Of a stretch of DNA of 64,000 nt, positions 45,331 through 52,913 are shown piece after piece. The DNA comes from Phycisphaerales bacterium (GTDB lineage Bacteria; Planctomycetota; Phycisphaerae; Phycisphaerales; UBA1924): assembly GCA_029260395.1 (NCBI GenBank), contig JAJDDJ010000001.1, forward strand, positions 248,001-312,000. Reading direction: 5' to 3'. The position numbers and the translations under genes are program-made. The notes under the pieces were generated by a model. That model was not told the origin of the DNA and did not search any database. It was given only the letters and a program-made list of their open reading frames with translations. Each line of letters begins with the position of its first letter. Position 1 is the first letter of the stretch.

Positions 45331-46506
45331 CTATTCGCTCGCGGGCAGGGCCCGGGCCGCCCGTAGGTACCGCTGTAGGTTGGATCGGGCCTCCCCGAGC
45401 GAGTCCCCGCCGAGCTTGTCGGAAACCGCTCGGGCGACCTCGAAGGCGACCGCGTGCTCCATCACCACGCTCGCCGCTGACACCGCGCACACGTCGGACC
45501 GCTCGTACTGGCTGTCCTCTGGCTCTCGCGTGTTCAGGTTCACGCTCGGCAGGCCCCGAAGCAGCGTCGAGATCGGCTTCATCGTGCCCCGCACCACGAT
45601 CGGCTGGCCATTGGTCATCCCGCCCTCGAGCCCGCCCGCGTTGTTGCTCGGCCGCGTGAACCCGAGTGTCGGACCCTCGCGCTTTGCGGGGTCGAACGCG
45701 ATCGGGTCGTGAACCTTCGAGCCCGCTCGGCTTGCACACTCCCGGCCGAGTCCGATCTCCACGGCCTTAAATGCCTGGATGCCCATCACCGCGTACGCAA
45801 TGCGCGCGTCGAGCCGGTCGCTCCACTGCATGCAAGACCCGAAGCCCGGGGGACACCCAAATACGTGCGCCTCGACGATGCCGCCCGCGGTGTCCTTATC
45901 CACCTTGGCCTGCCGGATGATCGCGCACTGCGCCTCGGTCACGGCTGGGTCGGGGCAGTATGTTTCGCTCGCGTCCCGCAGCGTGCGCACCTGCTCGACG
46001 TTCTCGGGAGTGACCTCCAAGTCAGTGGTTGCTGTCCCGATCTGGCGCACAAAACCGAACGTCTCGACGCCCAGTTCTCGCAAGTAGCACCGGGCCAGTG
46101 CGCCGCCCGCGACCCTAGCGGCGGTCTCTCGCGCGCTGGCGCGTTCGAGTGTCTCCCGGCAATCGGTGGTCAGCCATTTGAGGCTGCCCGGCAAATCCGC
46201 GTGGCCCGGCCTAGGCCTGTACAGCGGAGGCGTGCGTTCAAGATCGTCTAGCCTGCTGTCCTTGTTGGGCACCAAAAATGTCACCGGCGCACCGATAGTC
46301 TTGCCCAGCCGAACGCCCGAGAGAATCTCGATGCGGTCGGTCTCGATCCTCTGGCGGCCGCCCCGCCCGTAACCGCCCTGGCGGCGGGCGAGCTCGGCGT
46401 TGATCATGTCGGCATCGACGCGCACACCCGCGGGCATGTGCAGCACGGTGACGACCCCGGCCGGGCCGTGGCTCTCGCCCGCGGTGAAGTACTCAAGTGG
46501 TGGCAT
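45331..46506 (-). CDS. aroC: Chorismate synthase
   Basis: The 391-residue enzyme converts EPSP to chorismate using reduced FMN, the last step of the shikimate pathway. The conserved motifs are all present: GESHGPA near the N-terminus, GRGGRQRIETDRIEILSGVR, RASARETAARVAGGALAR and VGLG-type ECASRAGSKVHDPI, plus SNNAGGLEGGMTNGQPI. Length is typical for the family. It follows the spermidine-synthase-like gene on the same strand after 19 bases and may be co-transcribed with it. Confidence 0.95.
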   Translation of the reverse strand: MPPLEYFTAGESHGPAGVVTVLHMPAGVRVDADMINAELARRQGGYGRGGRQRIETDRIEILSGVRLGKTIGAPVTFLVPNKDSRLDDLERTPPLYRPRPGHADLPGSLKWLTTDCRETLERASARETAARVAGGALARCYLRELGVETFGFVRQIGTATTDLEVTPENVEQVRTLRDASETYCPDPAVTEAQCAIIRQAKVDKDTAGGIVEAHVFGCPPGFGSCMQWSDRLDARIAYAVMGIQAFKAVEIGLGRECASRAGSKVHDPIAFDPAKREGPTLGFTRPSNNAGGLEGGMTNGQPIVVRGTMKPISTLLRGLPSVNLNTREPEDSQYERSDVCAVSAASVVMEHAVAFEVARAVSDKLGGDSLGEARSNLQRYLRAARALPASE

Positions 46507-46525
46507 GCGTTAAGCGTAGCGACCG

Positions 46526-48703
46526 CTACCGCCAGCGGATCACGCTCAGCGGATTGGCGTAGTCGTCCGTCCACACCCGGCCCGTTTCGATTCCATCGAG
46601 GTCCGCCCATTTCGCGTCCAGCTTTGCAAACAAGCCCGCATCTTCGGTAAACACCGCCCACTGCGACGGGAACCGCCAAGCGGGCCGCTCGCCGAGCACC
46701 GGGTCCACGCCCAGATCGTCGCGCACCCGAGCCTCTAAGCCGGTCGCCTGCGCCAGACCCGCGACCACCGGCCGGAGATTCATCGACCGGTTGGAGATAT
46801 TCATCAGGATCACTCCGCCCGGCTTGAGCGCGCGCCGATACGCTTCCATCGCCTCTACCGTCACCAGATGCACCGGGATCGAATCCGAGCTAAATGCGTC
46901 CAAGACGATCAGGTCGTACCCGCCCTGCTCCGCTCGCTCGATGGCCAGCCTGCCGTCGGCAACGATGACCTCGATCTCGCACTTGGCGCCGCTCAAATAC
47001 GTAAACAGCGACTCGTCACGCGCAATCCGCACCACCTCCGGGTCGATCTCGATCAGGTCCGCGTGCGCACCAGCTGCGCCGTACGCCGCCAAAGTCCCAA
47101 TGCCCAGCCCTACCACCGCGAACCGCTCGGGCTCGACCGCTTCGAACACATCACCCACCGGGCCGCTGGCACCGTAGTACGCGACATCACGCGAATCGGC
47201 ATCGGGGTCGAGCCGCTGCATGCCGTGGCGGGTTGTGCCGTGGGCATAAATGCGAAGCGAGCCATCGGGCGAGGTGCTCACGGTGTGAACGCCAAAGAAC
47301 GACCGCGTGCGCAGCCGGCTGGTCTGTTCGAACGCCCTGGGCGAGGCCATGAACAGCGCCGCCAAGACCGCAGCGCTCCACGCGGGCCGACGAACGCCCG
47401 CAAAGACCAGCGCCGCCAGCACAAACGGTCCGAGCGCCACCATCGCGGGCAGTTCGGGCATCGCCCGAACCAACCACCTGCCCCCTGCCATGAGCACGAC
47501 CACCGATACAGCCGCGACCACTAGCGCTGAGCGCCAGCGCAGCTCGGGCTTGCCCAGCGCGACCGCCGCCGCCACGCCCACCAGCGACAGCGCAATCGGG
47601 TACTCCCAGACATCGTTGAACACCAAGGGCGCGAGCAACGCGTTGAACAGCCCCCCCAACGCGCCCCCGACCGCGAGCAACAGGTAGAACTCCGTGAGCC
47701 GATCAGCGGGCGGCCGGGTCGCCGCAAGCCTGCCGTGGCATACGAGCCCGCCCACCAGGAGCCCGAGCAGGTGCAGCGGCAGGCTCAGCACCACCGGCAG
47801 CAGCGTCGACCCCACAACTGCCACCGCCAGCGCCGGCGCGAGCAACCACCACAGCACCGCAGGAAACCGCCCGGGATCACCACTCGCCTGGCCAAAAGCC
47901 AGCACAAACGTCAGCAGGTACACGGCCAGCGGCAAGACCCAAAGCAACGGGAACGCCGCCACGTCGGTCGTCAGTTTGAGGGTCACGCCCAGCATGAGCG
48001 AGCTTGGTACGAACGCGAGCGCGACCCATGCAGCACGCGAACGCCACGTCACGACCGATGCGCGGGGCTTGGCCGCTTGAGACGAGCCCGGGTCGTGGCG
48101 CGTCTTCCCCCTCACAAACAGCCCGCACGCGACCACCATCACAACGACCCCGGCGTAGCCCGCGGACCACCACCAGCCCTGCGCACCGAGCCCGAGCGAA
48201 GGCTCGACGATCAGCGGGTAACCGAGCAACCCGACCAGGCTCCCTGCGTTGCTCGCGGCGTACAGAAAGTACGGGTCGTGCGCGCGCCGGTGGCCCGTGC
48301 CCGCGAACCACCGCTGAAGCAAGGGGCCGAGCGTCGAGACCGCGAAGAACGGCCCGCCCGCGCACGCCCCGAGCACCACCAGCACCCGCCAGGCGCTCTG
48401 CTGACCTTGGCTCGCCGAGGCCCACTCCGCGAGCGGCGCCGGCAGGCTAATCGGCAGCGCCACCCCGCACACGAGCATGACCGCCGCGTGCACGACGACC
48501 TGCCGCCTTGGGCTCAGCCAGTTGGCCAAAGCGTGCGCGTAGGCGTAACCCGCGAGCAGCAGCAGTTGGAACAGCAGCATCGCGGTCGTCCATACGGCCG
48601 GCGTACCGCCAAAAACCGGCAACGCCCACCTCGCCGCCATCGGCTGCACCAGAAAGAGCAGCGCCGCAGAGGCGAACACCGCGAATGTGAAGACGATGGC
48701 CAT
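46526..48703 (-). CDS. Membrane-fused spermidine synthase-like protein
   Basis: The 725-residue protein has an N-terminal membrane region of about 12 helices (starting TFAVFASAALLFLVQPMAARW), then a C-terminal Rossmann methyltransferase-like domain of the spermidine synthase family (VVGLGIGTLAAYGAAG, LIEIDPEVVRIA, DLIVLDAFSSDSIPVHLVTVEAM). Fused proteins of this type are common in bacteria; their reaction is mostly untested, and the family match does not prove polyamine synthesis. It is located in the inner membrane. Confidence 0.85.
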   Translation of the reverse strand: MAIVFTFAVFASAALLFLVQPMAARWALPVFGGTPAVWTTAMLLFQLLLLAGYAYAHALANWLSPRRQVVVHAAVMLVCGVALPISLPAPLAEWASASQGQQSAWRVLVVLGACAGGPFFAVSTLGPLLQRWFAGTGHRRAHDPYFLYAASNAGSLVGLLGYPLIVEPSLGLGAQGWWWSAGYAGVVVMVVACGLFVRGKTRHDPGSSQAAKPRASVVTWRSRAAWVALAFVPSSLMLGVTLKLTTDVAAFPLLWVLPLAVYLLTFVLAFGQASGDPGRFPAVLWWLLAPALAVAVVGSTLLPVVLSLPLHLLGLLVGGLVCHGRLAATRPPADRLTEFYLLLAVGGALGGLFNALLAPLVFNDVWEYPIALSLVGVAAAVALGKPELRWRSALVVAAVSVVVLMAGGRWLVRAMPELPAMVALGPFVLAALVFAGVRRPAWSAAVLAALFMASPRAFEQTSRLRTRSFFGVHTVSTSPDGSLRIYAHGTTRHGMQRLDPDADSRDVAYYGASGPVGDVFEAVEPERFAVVGLGIGTLAAYGAAGAHADLIEIDPEVVRIARDESLFTYLSGAKCEIEVIVADGRLAIERAEQGGYDLIVLDAFSSDSIPVHLVTVEAMEAYRRALKPGGVILMNISNRSMNLRPVVAGLAQATGLEARVRDDLGVDPVLGERPAWRFPSQWAVFTEDAGLFAKLDAKWADLDGIETGRVWTDDYANPLSVIRWR

Positions 48704-48774
48704 GCTTGGGAGCGTACCGAATCAACCCCCCTGGGCCTGAGAACCGGGATTCTTCGTTGAATCGCTCTGCCGGG

Positions 48775-48812
48775 TTGACAGATACCCGAAAATACATAAC
48801 CTCTTAGTTATG
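48775..48812 (+). promoter_or_regulatory. Promoter and operator overlapping the ArsR start codon
   Basis: TTGACA (48775-48780) and TAACCT (48797-48802) form a sigma-70-like promoter with a 16-base spacer. CATAAC (48795-48800) and GTTATG (48807-48812) are a perfect inverted repeat covering the -10 box and the ATG at 48810. Transcription would begin at about the start codon. Confidence 0.6.
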
Positions 48813-49175
48813 GGTTCTGCGCGGCTCGATCTTGTCTTCTCTGCCCTCGCCGATCCCACCCGGCGCGGGATGCTCGAACAGCTCGCCCAGGGCGAAGCCA
48901 GCGTGGGCTCGCTCGCCGAGCCGTTCGCCATGAGTCAGCCAGCGATCTCCAAGCACGTCCGCGTGCTCGAGCAGGCCGGGCTCATCACCCGGACGAGGCG
49001 TGGCCGCGAGCACCGCATCCGCGTTGATCCGAGACCCATCGCCGAGGCCAACACCTGGATCGCGCACTACGCCCGGTTTTGGGAACAGCAGTTTGACGCC
49101 GTGGACGCCTTTCTCAAGACAACCTCGCCCCAGCCCAACGCCGGCTTCAAAGCCAAGGAGATGCCCAAGCCATGA
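48810..49175 (+). CDS. ArsR-family transcriptional repressor
   Basis: The 121-residue winged-helix regulator has LVFSALADPTRRGMLEQLAQG, PFAMSQPAISKHVRVLEQAGLI and RRGREHRIRVDPRPI. It lacks the Cys metal-binding motif of arsenic sensors. It belongs to the subgroup always paired with an AHSA1/START-domain gene, and overlaps that gene by four bases. Autoregulation is likely through the inverted repeat over its start. Confidence 0.9.
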   Translation: MGSARLDLVFSALADPTRRGMLEQLAQGEASVGSLAEPFAMSQPAISKHVRVLEQAGLITRTRRGREHRIRVDPRPIAEANTWIAHYARFWEQQFDAVDAFLKTTSPQPNAGFKAKEMPKP

Positions 49176-49651
49176 GCACCGAGATTAACTTCGAGAACGG
49201 AACACTCACTGTCCGCCGCGTCTATGACGCGCCCCGTGAACGCGTGTTTGAGGCCTGGGTCGAGACCTCCAAGGTGCAACAGTGGTGGGGCTGCGCCGAC
49301 TGCACCAACGTGCGCTCCGAGATCGAGCCGAAGGTCGGTGGCAAGTACAACCACCACATGACCATCAAGAACGCTGGCGAGATACCCGGCTCAGCGACCC
49401 TCACCGAGTTCGACCCGCCCAAGCGGCTCGCGTACACCTCCGATGCCCCCGGCCCCCTCGGCATCGGCACGATGACCGTGTCGGTCGACTTCACCGAGGC
49501 CGATGGCGGCACGCTGGTCAAGCTCGTTCACGCGGGCATACCGAACATGCAGGTCGGGCCCGGCGTGGAGCTCAGCGAGATCATCAAGGCGGGCTGGACC
49601 GCAGCGCTCGGAAAGCTTGATGGCTTTCTCGCGGCGGCCAAGCAGCACTAG
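49172..49651 (+). CDS. AHSA1/START-domain (SRPBCC) protein
   Basis: The 159-residue helix-grip protein has the AHSA1-type sequence TVRRVYDAPRERVFEAWVE, VQQWWG, KVGGKYNHHM and SATLTEFDPPKRLAYTS. The fold forms a hydrophobic ligand pocket; the ligand is unknown. It is translationally coupled to the ArsR gene through an ATGA overlap, a widespread pairing. Confidence 0.88.
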   Translation: MSTEINFENGTLTVRRVYDAPRERVFEAWVETSKVQQWWGCADCTNVRSEIEPKVGGKYNHHMTIKNAGEIPGSATLTEFDPPKRLAYTSDAPGPLGIGTMTVSVDFTEADGGTLVKLVHAGIPNMQVGPGVELSEIIKAGWTAALGKLDGFLAAAKQH

Positions 49652-49681
49652 CCGCTCGGTTACAATGCCCGCTCAAACTCT

Positions 49682-50110
49682 GTGGAGCAACCAGCCATCG
49701 CCAAGACCACCAAGAAGCCAGCAGCCAAGAAAGCGGCCTCGGCCGCAGCCGACCCCACCGAGCCCATGCGCGCCAAGGCCCGCAGCTTTCCAGATGCCAT
49801 CGAAGGCTCATCGTGCACGCAGGCCTCGTTCAAGGTCGGTAAGAAGGCGTTCCTGTACGTCGGCATGCAGGGCGGCAGGTACAAGGCGATGTTCAAGCTC
49901 GACGCCTCGATGCCCAAAGCGTGCGAATTCGCCGAGTCCAGGCCCGACGACTTTCAGACCGGCTCGACCGGCTGGGTGACCGCGAGGTTCACCGCAGACA
50001 AGCCGCTGGCCAAACGTAAATGGGAGAAGTGGCTCAGCGAGAGCTACGCGCTGGCAACGCCCAAACCAAATCCCAAGCCAGCAGCCAAGCCCGCGTCAAA
50101 GAAGAAGTAA
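49682..50110 (+). CDS. MmcQ/YjbR-like DNA-binding-fold protein with basic tails
   Basis: The 142-residue protein has a central MmcQ/YjbR fold (FKVGKKAFLYVGMQGGRYKAMFKL, TGWVTARF, WLSESYAL). Lys/Ala-rich tails of histone-H1-like composition lie at both ends (KTTKKPAAKKAASAAA, KPAAKPASKKK). The tails suggest nucleic-acid binding. The GTG at 49682 is the likely start, 15 bases after TACAAT; the ATG at 49766 would lose the N-terminal tail. Confidence 0.65.
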   Translation: MEQPAIAKTTKKPAAKKAASAAADPTEPMRAKARSFPDAIEGSSCTQASFKVGKKAFLYVGMQGGRYKAMFKLDASMPKACEFAESRPDDFQTGSTGWVTARFTADKPLAKRKWEKWLSESYALATPKPNPKPAAKPASKKK

Positions 50111-50166
50111 GCAGCTTGGGTGATAGAGTGCGGCCCCCTGCCCGCTTTCATCCCCGGACGCCTGTT

Positions 50167-50943
50167 ATGCAACCACGTCAGTCAAGATGCCAGCATGGCC
50201 GCTTTGACGCGGTGCTCTGCGACATCGACGGCTGCCTCGCGCCTGAAGACGGCGGGCCCGCACAAGCCCACCTGCTCGCACAACTTGCCGACCACAACCG
50301 CCGGGCGATATCGACAGGCGTGGGCCCGGTCGTCACGTTGTGCTCGGGTCGGCCCATCCCGTTCGTCGAGGCGCTGTGCCGGGTGATCGCCAACACCTCG
50401 CTGCCCGCGATCGGCGAGATGGGCGTGTGGCTGTACGACCCCCACGACCAGCTCATGCACGCCGAGCCTGCGATCACCGCGAGCGATGCTCAAGCCGTGC
50501 GTGATGCCTCGGCATGGATCAGCGAGCGCTTCGCCCAGCGCCCGCTCTTTCAGCAGCCGGGCAAGACCCATTCCATCTCGCTGTTCCACGAGGACACCGA
50601 GTACCTGATGGACCTCGCGCCCGAAATCCGCGCCAAGGCGCACGCCGAGGGCTGGCCGTTGCGCGTCAGTTCGACGTGGTTCTGGCTCAACTGTGACCTT
50701 GAGCACGTCTCCAAGGCCACAGGCATCGACCGGTTCTGTGCGCGCACGGGCATCGACCCAGCCCGCCTCGCGGGCATCGGCGACACCATGGGCGACCTGG
50801 CCATCCGCGAGCGGGTGGCGTGGTTCGGCTGTCCCTCCAACGCAGCCGCCGACCTCAAGCCCTACGCCGACGCGGTGAGCGACAAGCCAGAGGCCGAGGG
50901 CGTGCTGGACTTGCTGGGCACGCTCGGCACGCTCGGTGGGTAG
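50167..50943 (+). CDS. HAD-superfamily hydrolase (Cof/sucrose-phosphatase-like)
   Basis: The 258-residue HAD type IIB phosphatase has motif I FDAVLCDIDGCLAPED (nucleophile Asp), motif II VTLCSGRPIPFVEAL and motif IV GIGDTMGDLAIRERV. A phosphorylated sugar or glycerate is a plausible substrate, but none can be assigned. It starts 56 bases after the MmcQ-like gene. Confidence 0.8.
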   Translation: MQPRQSRCQHGRFDAVLCDIDGCLAPEDGGPAQAHLLAQLADHNRRAISTGVGPVVTLCSGRPIPFVEALCRVIANTSLPAIGEMGVWLYDPHDQLMHAEPAITASDAQAVRDASAWISERFAQRPLFQQPGKTHSISLFHEDTEYLMDLAPEIRAKAHAEGWPLRVSSTWFWLNCDLEHVSKATGIDRFCARTGIDPARLAGIGDTMGDLAIRERVAWFGCPSNAAADLKPYADAVSDKPEAEGVLDLLGTLGTLGG

Positions 50944-50958
50944 CTCCAGTCATTGCTG

Positions 50959-51333
50959 TCAATAGCCAGGCCTGAGCGTCTCGATCGGGAACGCAGGGTT
51001 GTTGAGCGGACGCAGCGCGAGGATCAGCAGCGCCACCTCGTCGTCGTCGCCCGCGACACGATTGGTGCGGATGGTGTTGCACCCGCTGCACGCGTGGACG
51101 ATGGTCCATTCGCCGCCGCCCTTGGCCGCGACCGCGATGGGCTCCATCGCCTGATTGCACGCGGACCGGCGGTCGCCGATGGAATGGTCGACGTGCCTCG
51201 ACCAGAGGCACCGGGGGCAGTGGTTGCGCTGGCGCGTTCCGAACGCCTGAGCGGAGACGCGGGAGTTGCACACAACGCACACGAAGTCATCGCCGCCGGA
51301 GTGGCCCGGTCGGCGCTTGGGCCTGTTTGTCAT
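50959..51333 (-). CDS. RNHCP-domain zinc-binding protein
   Basis: The 124-residue protein contains the signature RNHCPRCLWSRHVD plus further Cys pairs (VCVVCN, CSGCNTIRTNRV), so two zinc ribbons are likely. This is the RNHCP family (PF12647), whose function is unknown. AAGGA lies upstream of the ATG on the minus strand. Its 5' leader on the minus strand overlaps a run of stem-loops at 51358-51441. Confidence 0.8.
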   Translation of the reverse strand: MTNRPKRRPGHSGGDDFVCVVCNSRVSAQAFGTRQRNHCPRCLWSRHVDHSIGDRRSACNQAMEPIAVAAKGGGEWTIVHACSGCNTIRTNRVAGDDDEVALLILALRPLNNPAFPIETLRPGY

Positions 51334-51357
51334 TCGGCTCGAGTCCTTGCAACGCGG

Positions 51358-51441
51358 GCTCCTTCGGGAGCACCTGCGTGTTTACGCGATCACACAGCCC
51401 CGTTTGGAACGGGGCCCGGGCTTCTTGCTGAAAGGAAGAAG
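51358..51441. ncRNA. Candidate structured RNA: four adjacent stem-loops
   Basis: In order on the plus strand: GCTCC-TTCG-GGAGC (a UUCG tetraloop closed by C-G), GCGT-GTTT-ACGC, CCCCGTT-TGG-AACGGGG and CTTCTT-N9-AAGAAG. A fifth stem GGGCCT/AGGCCC lies at 51540-51557. The strand is uncertain: the UUCG loop favours plus, but the block is also the 5' leader of the RNHCP gene on minus. No match to SRP RNA, 6S or tmRNA was recognised. Confidence 0.35.
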
Positions 51442-51574
51442 ACAGTCGAGATCAGCGTGCAATGGCGGTCATCAGTCCCGAGCGTACCAGCTTGCGGGCC
51501 TTGCATCAAGACCCTTTGAGCTCAGAAAACCACCGTCCGGGGCCTCCACTCAGGCCCTCCCCTACCATCCGGCC

Positions 51575-51856
51575 ATGCAACCCGACGACCACATTTGCCT
51601 GTGCTACCGCGTCAGTCTGAGCAAGATCCAGGCGTACTTGCAGCGGGAGAACCCGCCCGTAGCTTCGCTCATCAGCGAGTGCCTCGACGCGGGCACCGGC
51701 TGCGGCTGGTGCGTGCCCATCCTCGAAAAGCTCCACCGCAACCACCAGCAAGGCCAGACGCCCAGCATCGTGACCACCGCTGAGCAGTACGCACAAGATC
51801 GGCTCAGCTTCAAGCAGACAGGCAGCAGGCCCGCGGGCTACGACAACGCGGAGTAG
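51575..51856 (+). CDS. BFD-like [2Fe-2S]-binding protein
   Basis: The 93-residue protein has the bacterioferritin-associated-ferredoxin-type [2Fe-2S] motif: HICLCYRVS with a C-x-C pair and DAGTGCGWCVP with a C-x2-C pair. Such small proteins transfer electrons or release iron from bacterioferritin; no bacterioferritin gene is nearby. TACCAT ends six bases before the ATG, with no Shine-Dalgarno, suggesting a leaderless mRNA. Confidence 0.85.
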   Translation: MQPDDHICLCYRVSLSKIQAYLQRENPPVASLISECLDAGTGCGWCVPILEKLHRNHQQGQTPSIVTTAEQYAQDRLSFKQTGSRPAGYDNAE

Positions 51857-51885
51857 GCCGACGGCGGCTAACCACAATTGCCCAC

Positions 51886-51912
51886 GAAAAAACCGGGCGT
51901 ATGCCGCCCGGC
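51886..51912 (-). terminator. Terminator of the TPR/RpoA-CTD gene
   Basis: CCGGGC (51893-51898) and GCCCGG (51906-51911) form a stem that on the minus strand is followed by TTTTTT. It lies about 30 bases past the stop codon at 51942. Confidence 0.8.
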
Positions 51913-51941
51913 TTGGTCGCCGGTCCGATTGTCTTTCAGGC

Positions 51942-52877
51942 TTACGATTCGATGGCCCGCAGCGACAGGCCGTGCTCGGTGAGCTTCTCGCGGATCTCGA
52001 TCAGCGAGGTCTGCCCGAAGTTCTTGATGCCCATCAGCTCGGCCTCGGTGTGGCTTGCCAGATCGCCCAGCGACTGGATGTTCAGCAGCTGCAGCGCCTT
52101 GCGGGCACGCACCGAAAGGTGCAGATCGCCAACGGGTCGGTTGAGCGAGGTCTCGGCACCGGTGCCCTTGAGCGATTCCATGATCTGCCTGCGGGCGGCG
52201 CGGTGCGCATCCTCCAGGCCCTGGCCCATCTTCAAGCCCTTGATCTGGAGCATCCGCTTGATCTCCGACAGGCTCGACTCGCCGAAATTCTTGTAGCTCA
52301 TCAGCTCGGTCTCGGTGATCCGCAGCAAATCGCCCAGCGTGCGGATGCTCATCTTCTTGAGGCACGTTCTCGCACGCACCGACAGCTCGAAGTCCGTCAC
52401 CGGCGTGTCGAGCATCGCCTTGCGCTTAAGCGCATCACGCTCGGAGTCTTCCTCGATGACCATCTCTCGGCTGGCGCGAACGTCCTTGTAGAACAGGTTG
52501 GCGCGCGCATGGTTCGGATCGGTCTCGAGCACCTGACGCAGGCACCGCTCGGCGGATGCGTAGTCGTTCGCGTCCTCGTAGAGCACCGCGAGGTTCATTA
52601 GCGCGTTGATCGGCGCGGGCACCGTATCGCAGACACGCTCGTAGCAATCGATCGCTTCGTCTTCCTCGCCAGCGAGGTCGAGCAGATAGGCAAGCCGGAA
52701 CAGGTGCGACTGGTTGCCCGCATCCGCGGCGACCGCCCGGCGGTAGAGTTCGACGGCCTGCCAGCGGTTGCCGTCGTCCTCGGCCTGCTGGGCCTGGGCG
52801 GCAAACTGATCGGCGGCGGCAGCGTCCCGAGCGGCGCTCTCGGCGCCGATCACGATATCCAGTCCATCTGAAGTCAT
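51942..52877 (-). CDS. TPR protein fused to two RNA polymerase alpha C-terminal domains
   Basis: The 311-residue protein has TPR-like helices at about 32-135 (RWQAVELYRRAVAADAGN, YASAERCLRQVLETDPNHA) and then two alpha-CTD domains. The first (157-217) has LSVRARTCLKKM and NFGESSLSEIKRML; the second (246-306) has LSVRARKALQLL and NFGQTSLIEIREKL. In RpoA this domain binds UP-element DNA and activators. The key Arg (E. coli R265) is kept as R168 and R257, while the N268 and K298 positions are changed. It has no alpha N-terminal assembly domain, so it cannot replace RpoA. It may bind DNA or bridge regulators through the TPR part. It is followed by a strong terminator and appears monocistronic. 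Confidence 0.88.
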   Translation of the reverse strand: MTSDGLDIVIGAESAARDAAAADQFAAQAQQAEDDGNRWQAVELYRRAVAADAGNQSHLFRLAYLLDLAGEEDEAIDCYERVCDTVPAPINALMNLAVLYEDANDYASAERCLRQVLETDPNHARANLFYKDVRASREMVIEEDSERDALKRKAMLDTPVTDFELSVRARTCLKKMSIRTLGDLLRITETELMSYKNFGESSLSEIKRMLQIKGLKMGQGLEDAHRAARRQIMESLKGTGAETSLNRPVGDLHLSVRARKALQLLNIQSLGDLASHTEAELMGIKNFGQTSLIEIREKLTEHGLSLRAIES

Positions 52878-52913
52878 AGGTCAATCTTTGTGCGGCCCGG
52901 CCCGCGAATCCAC

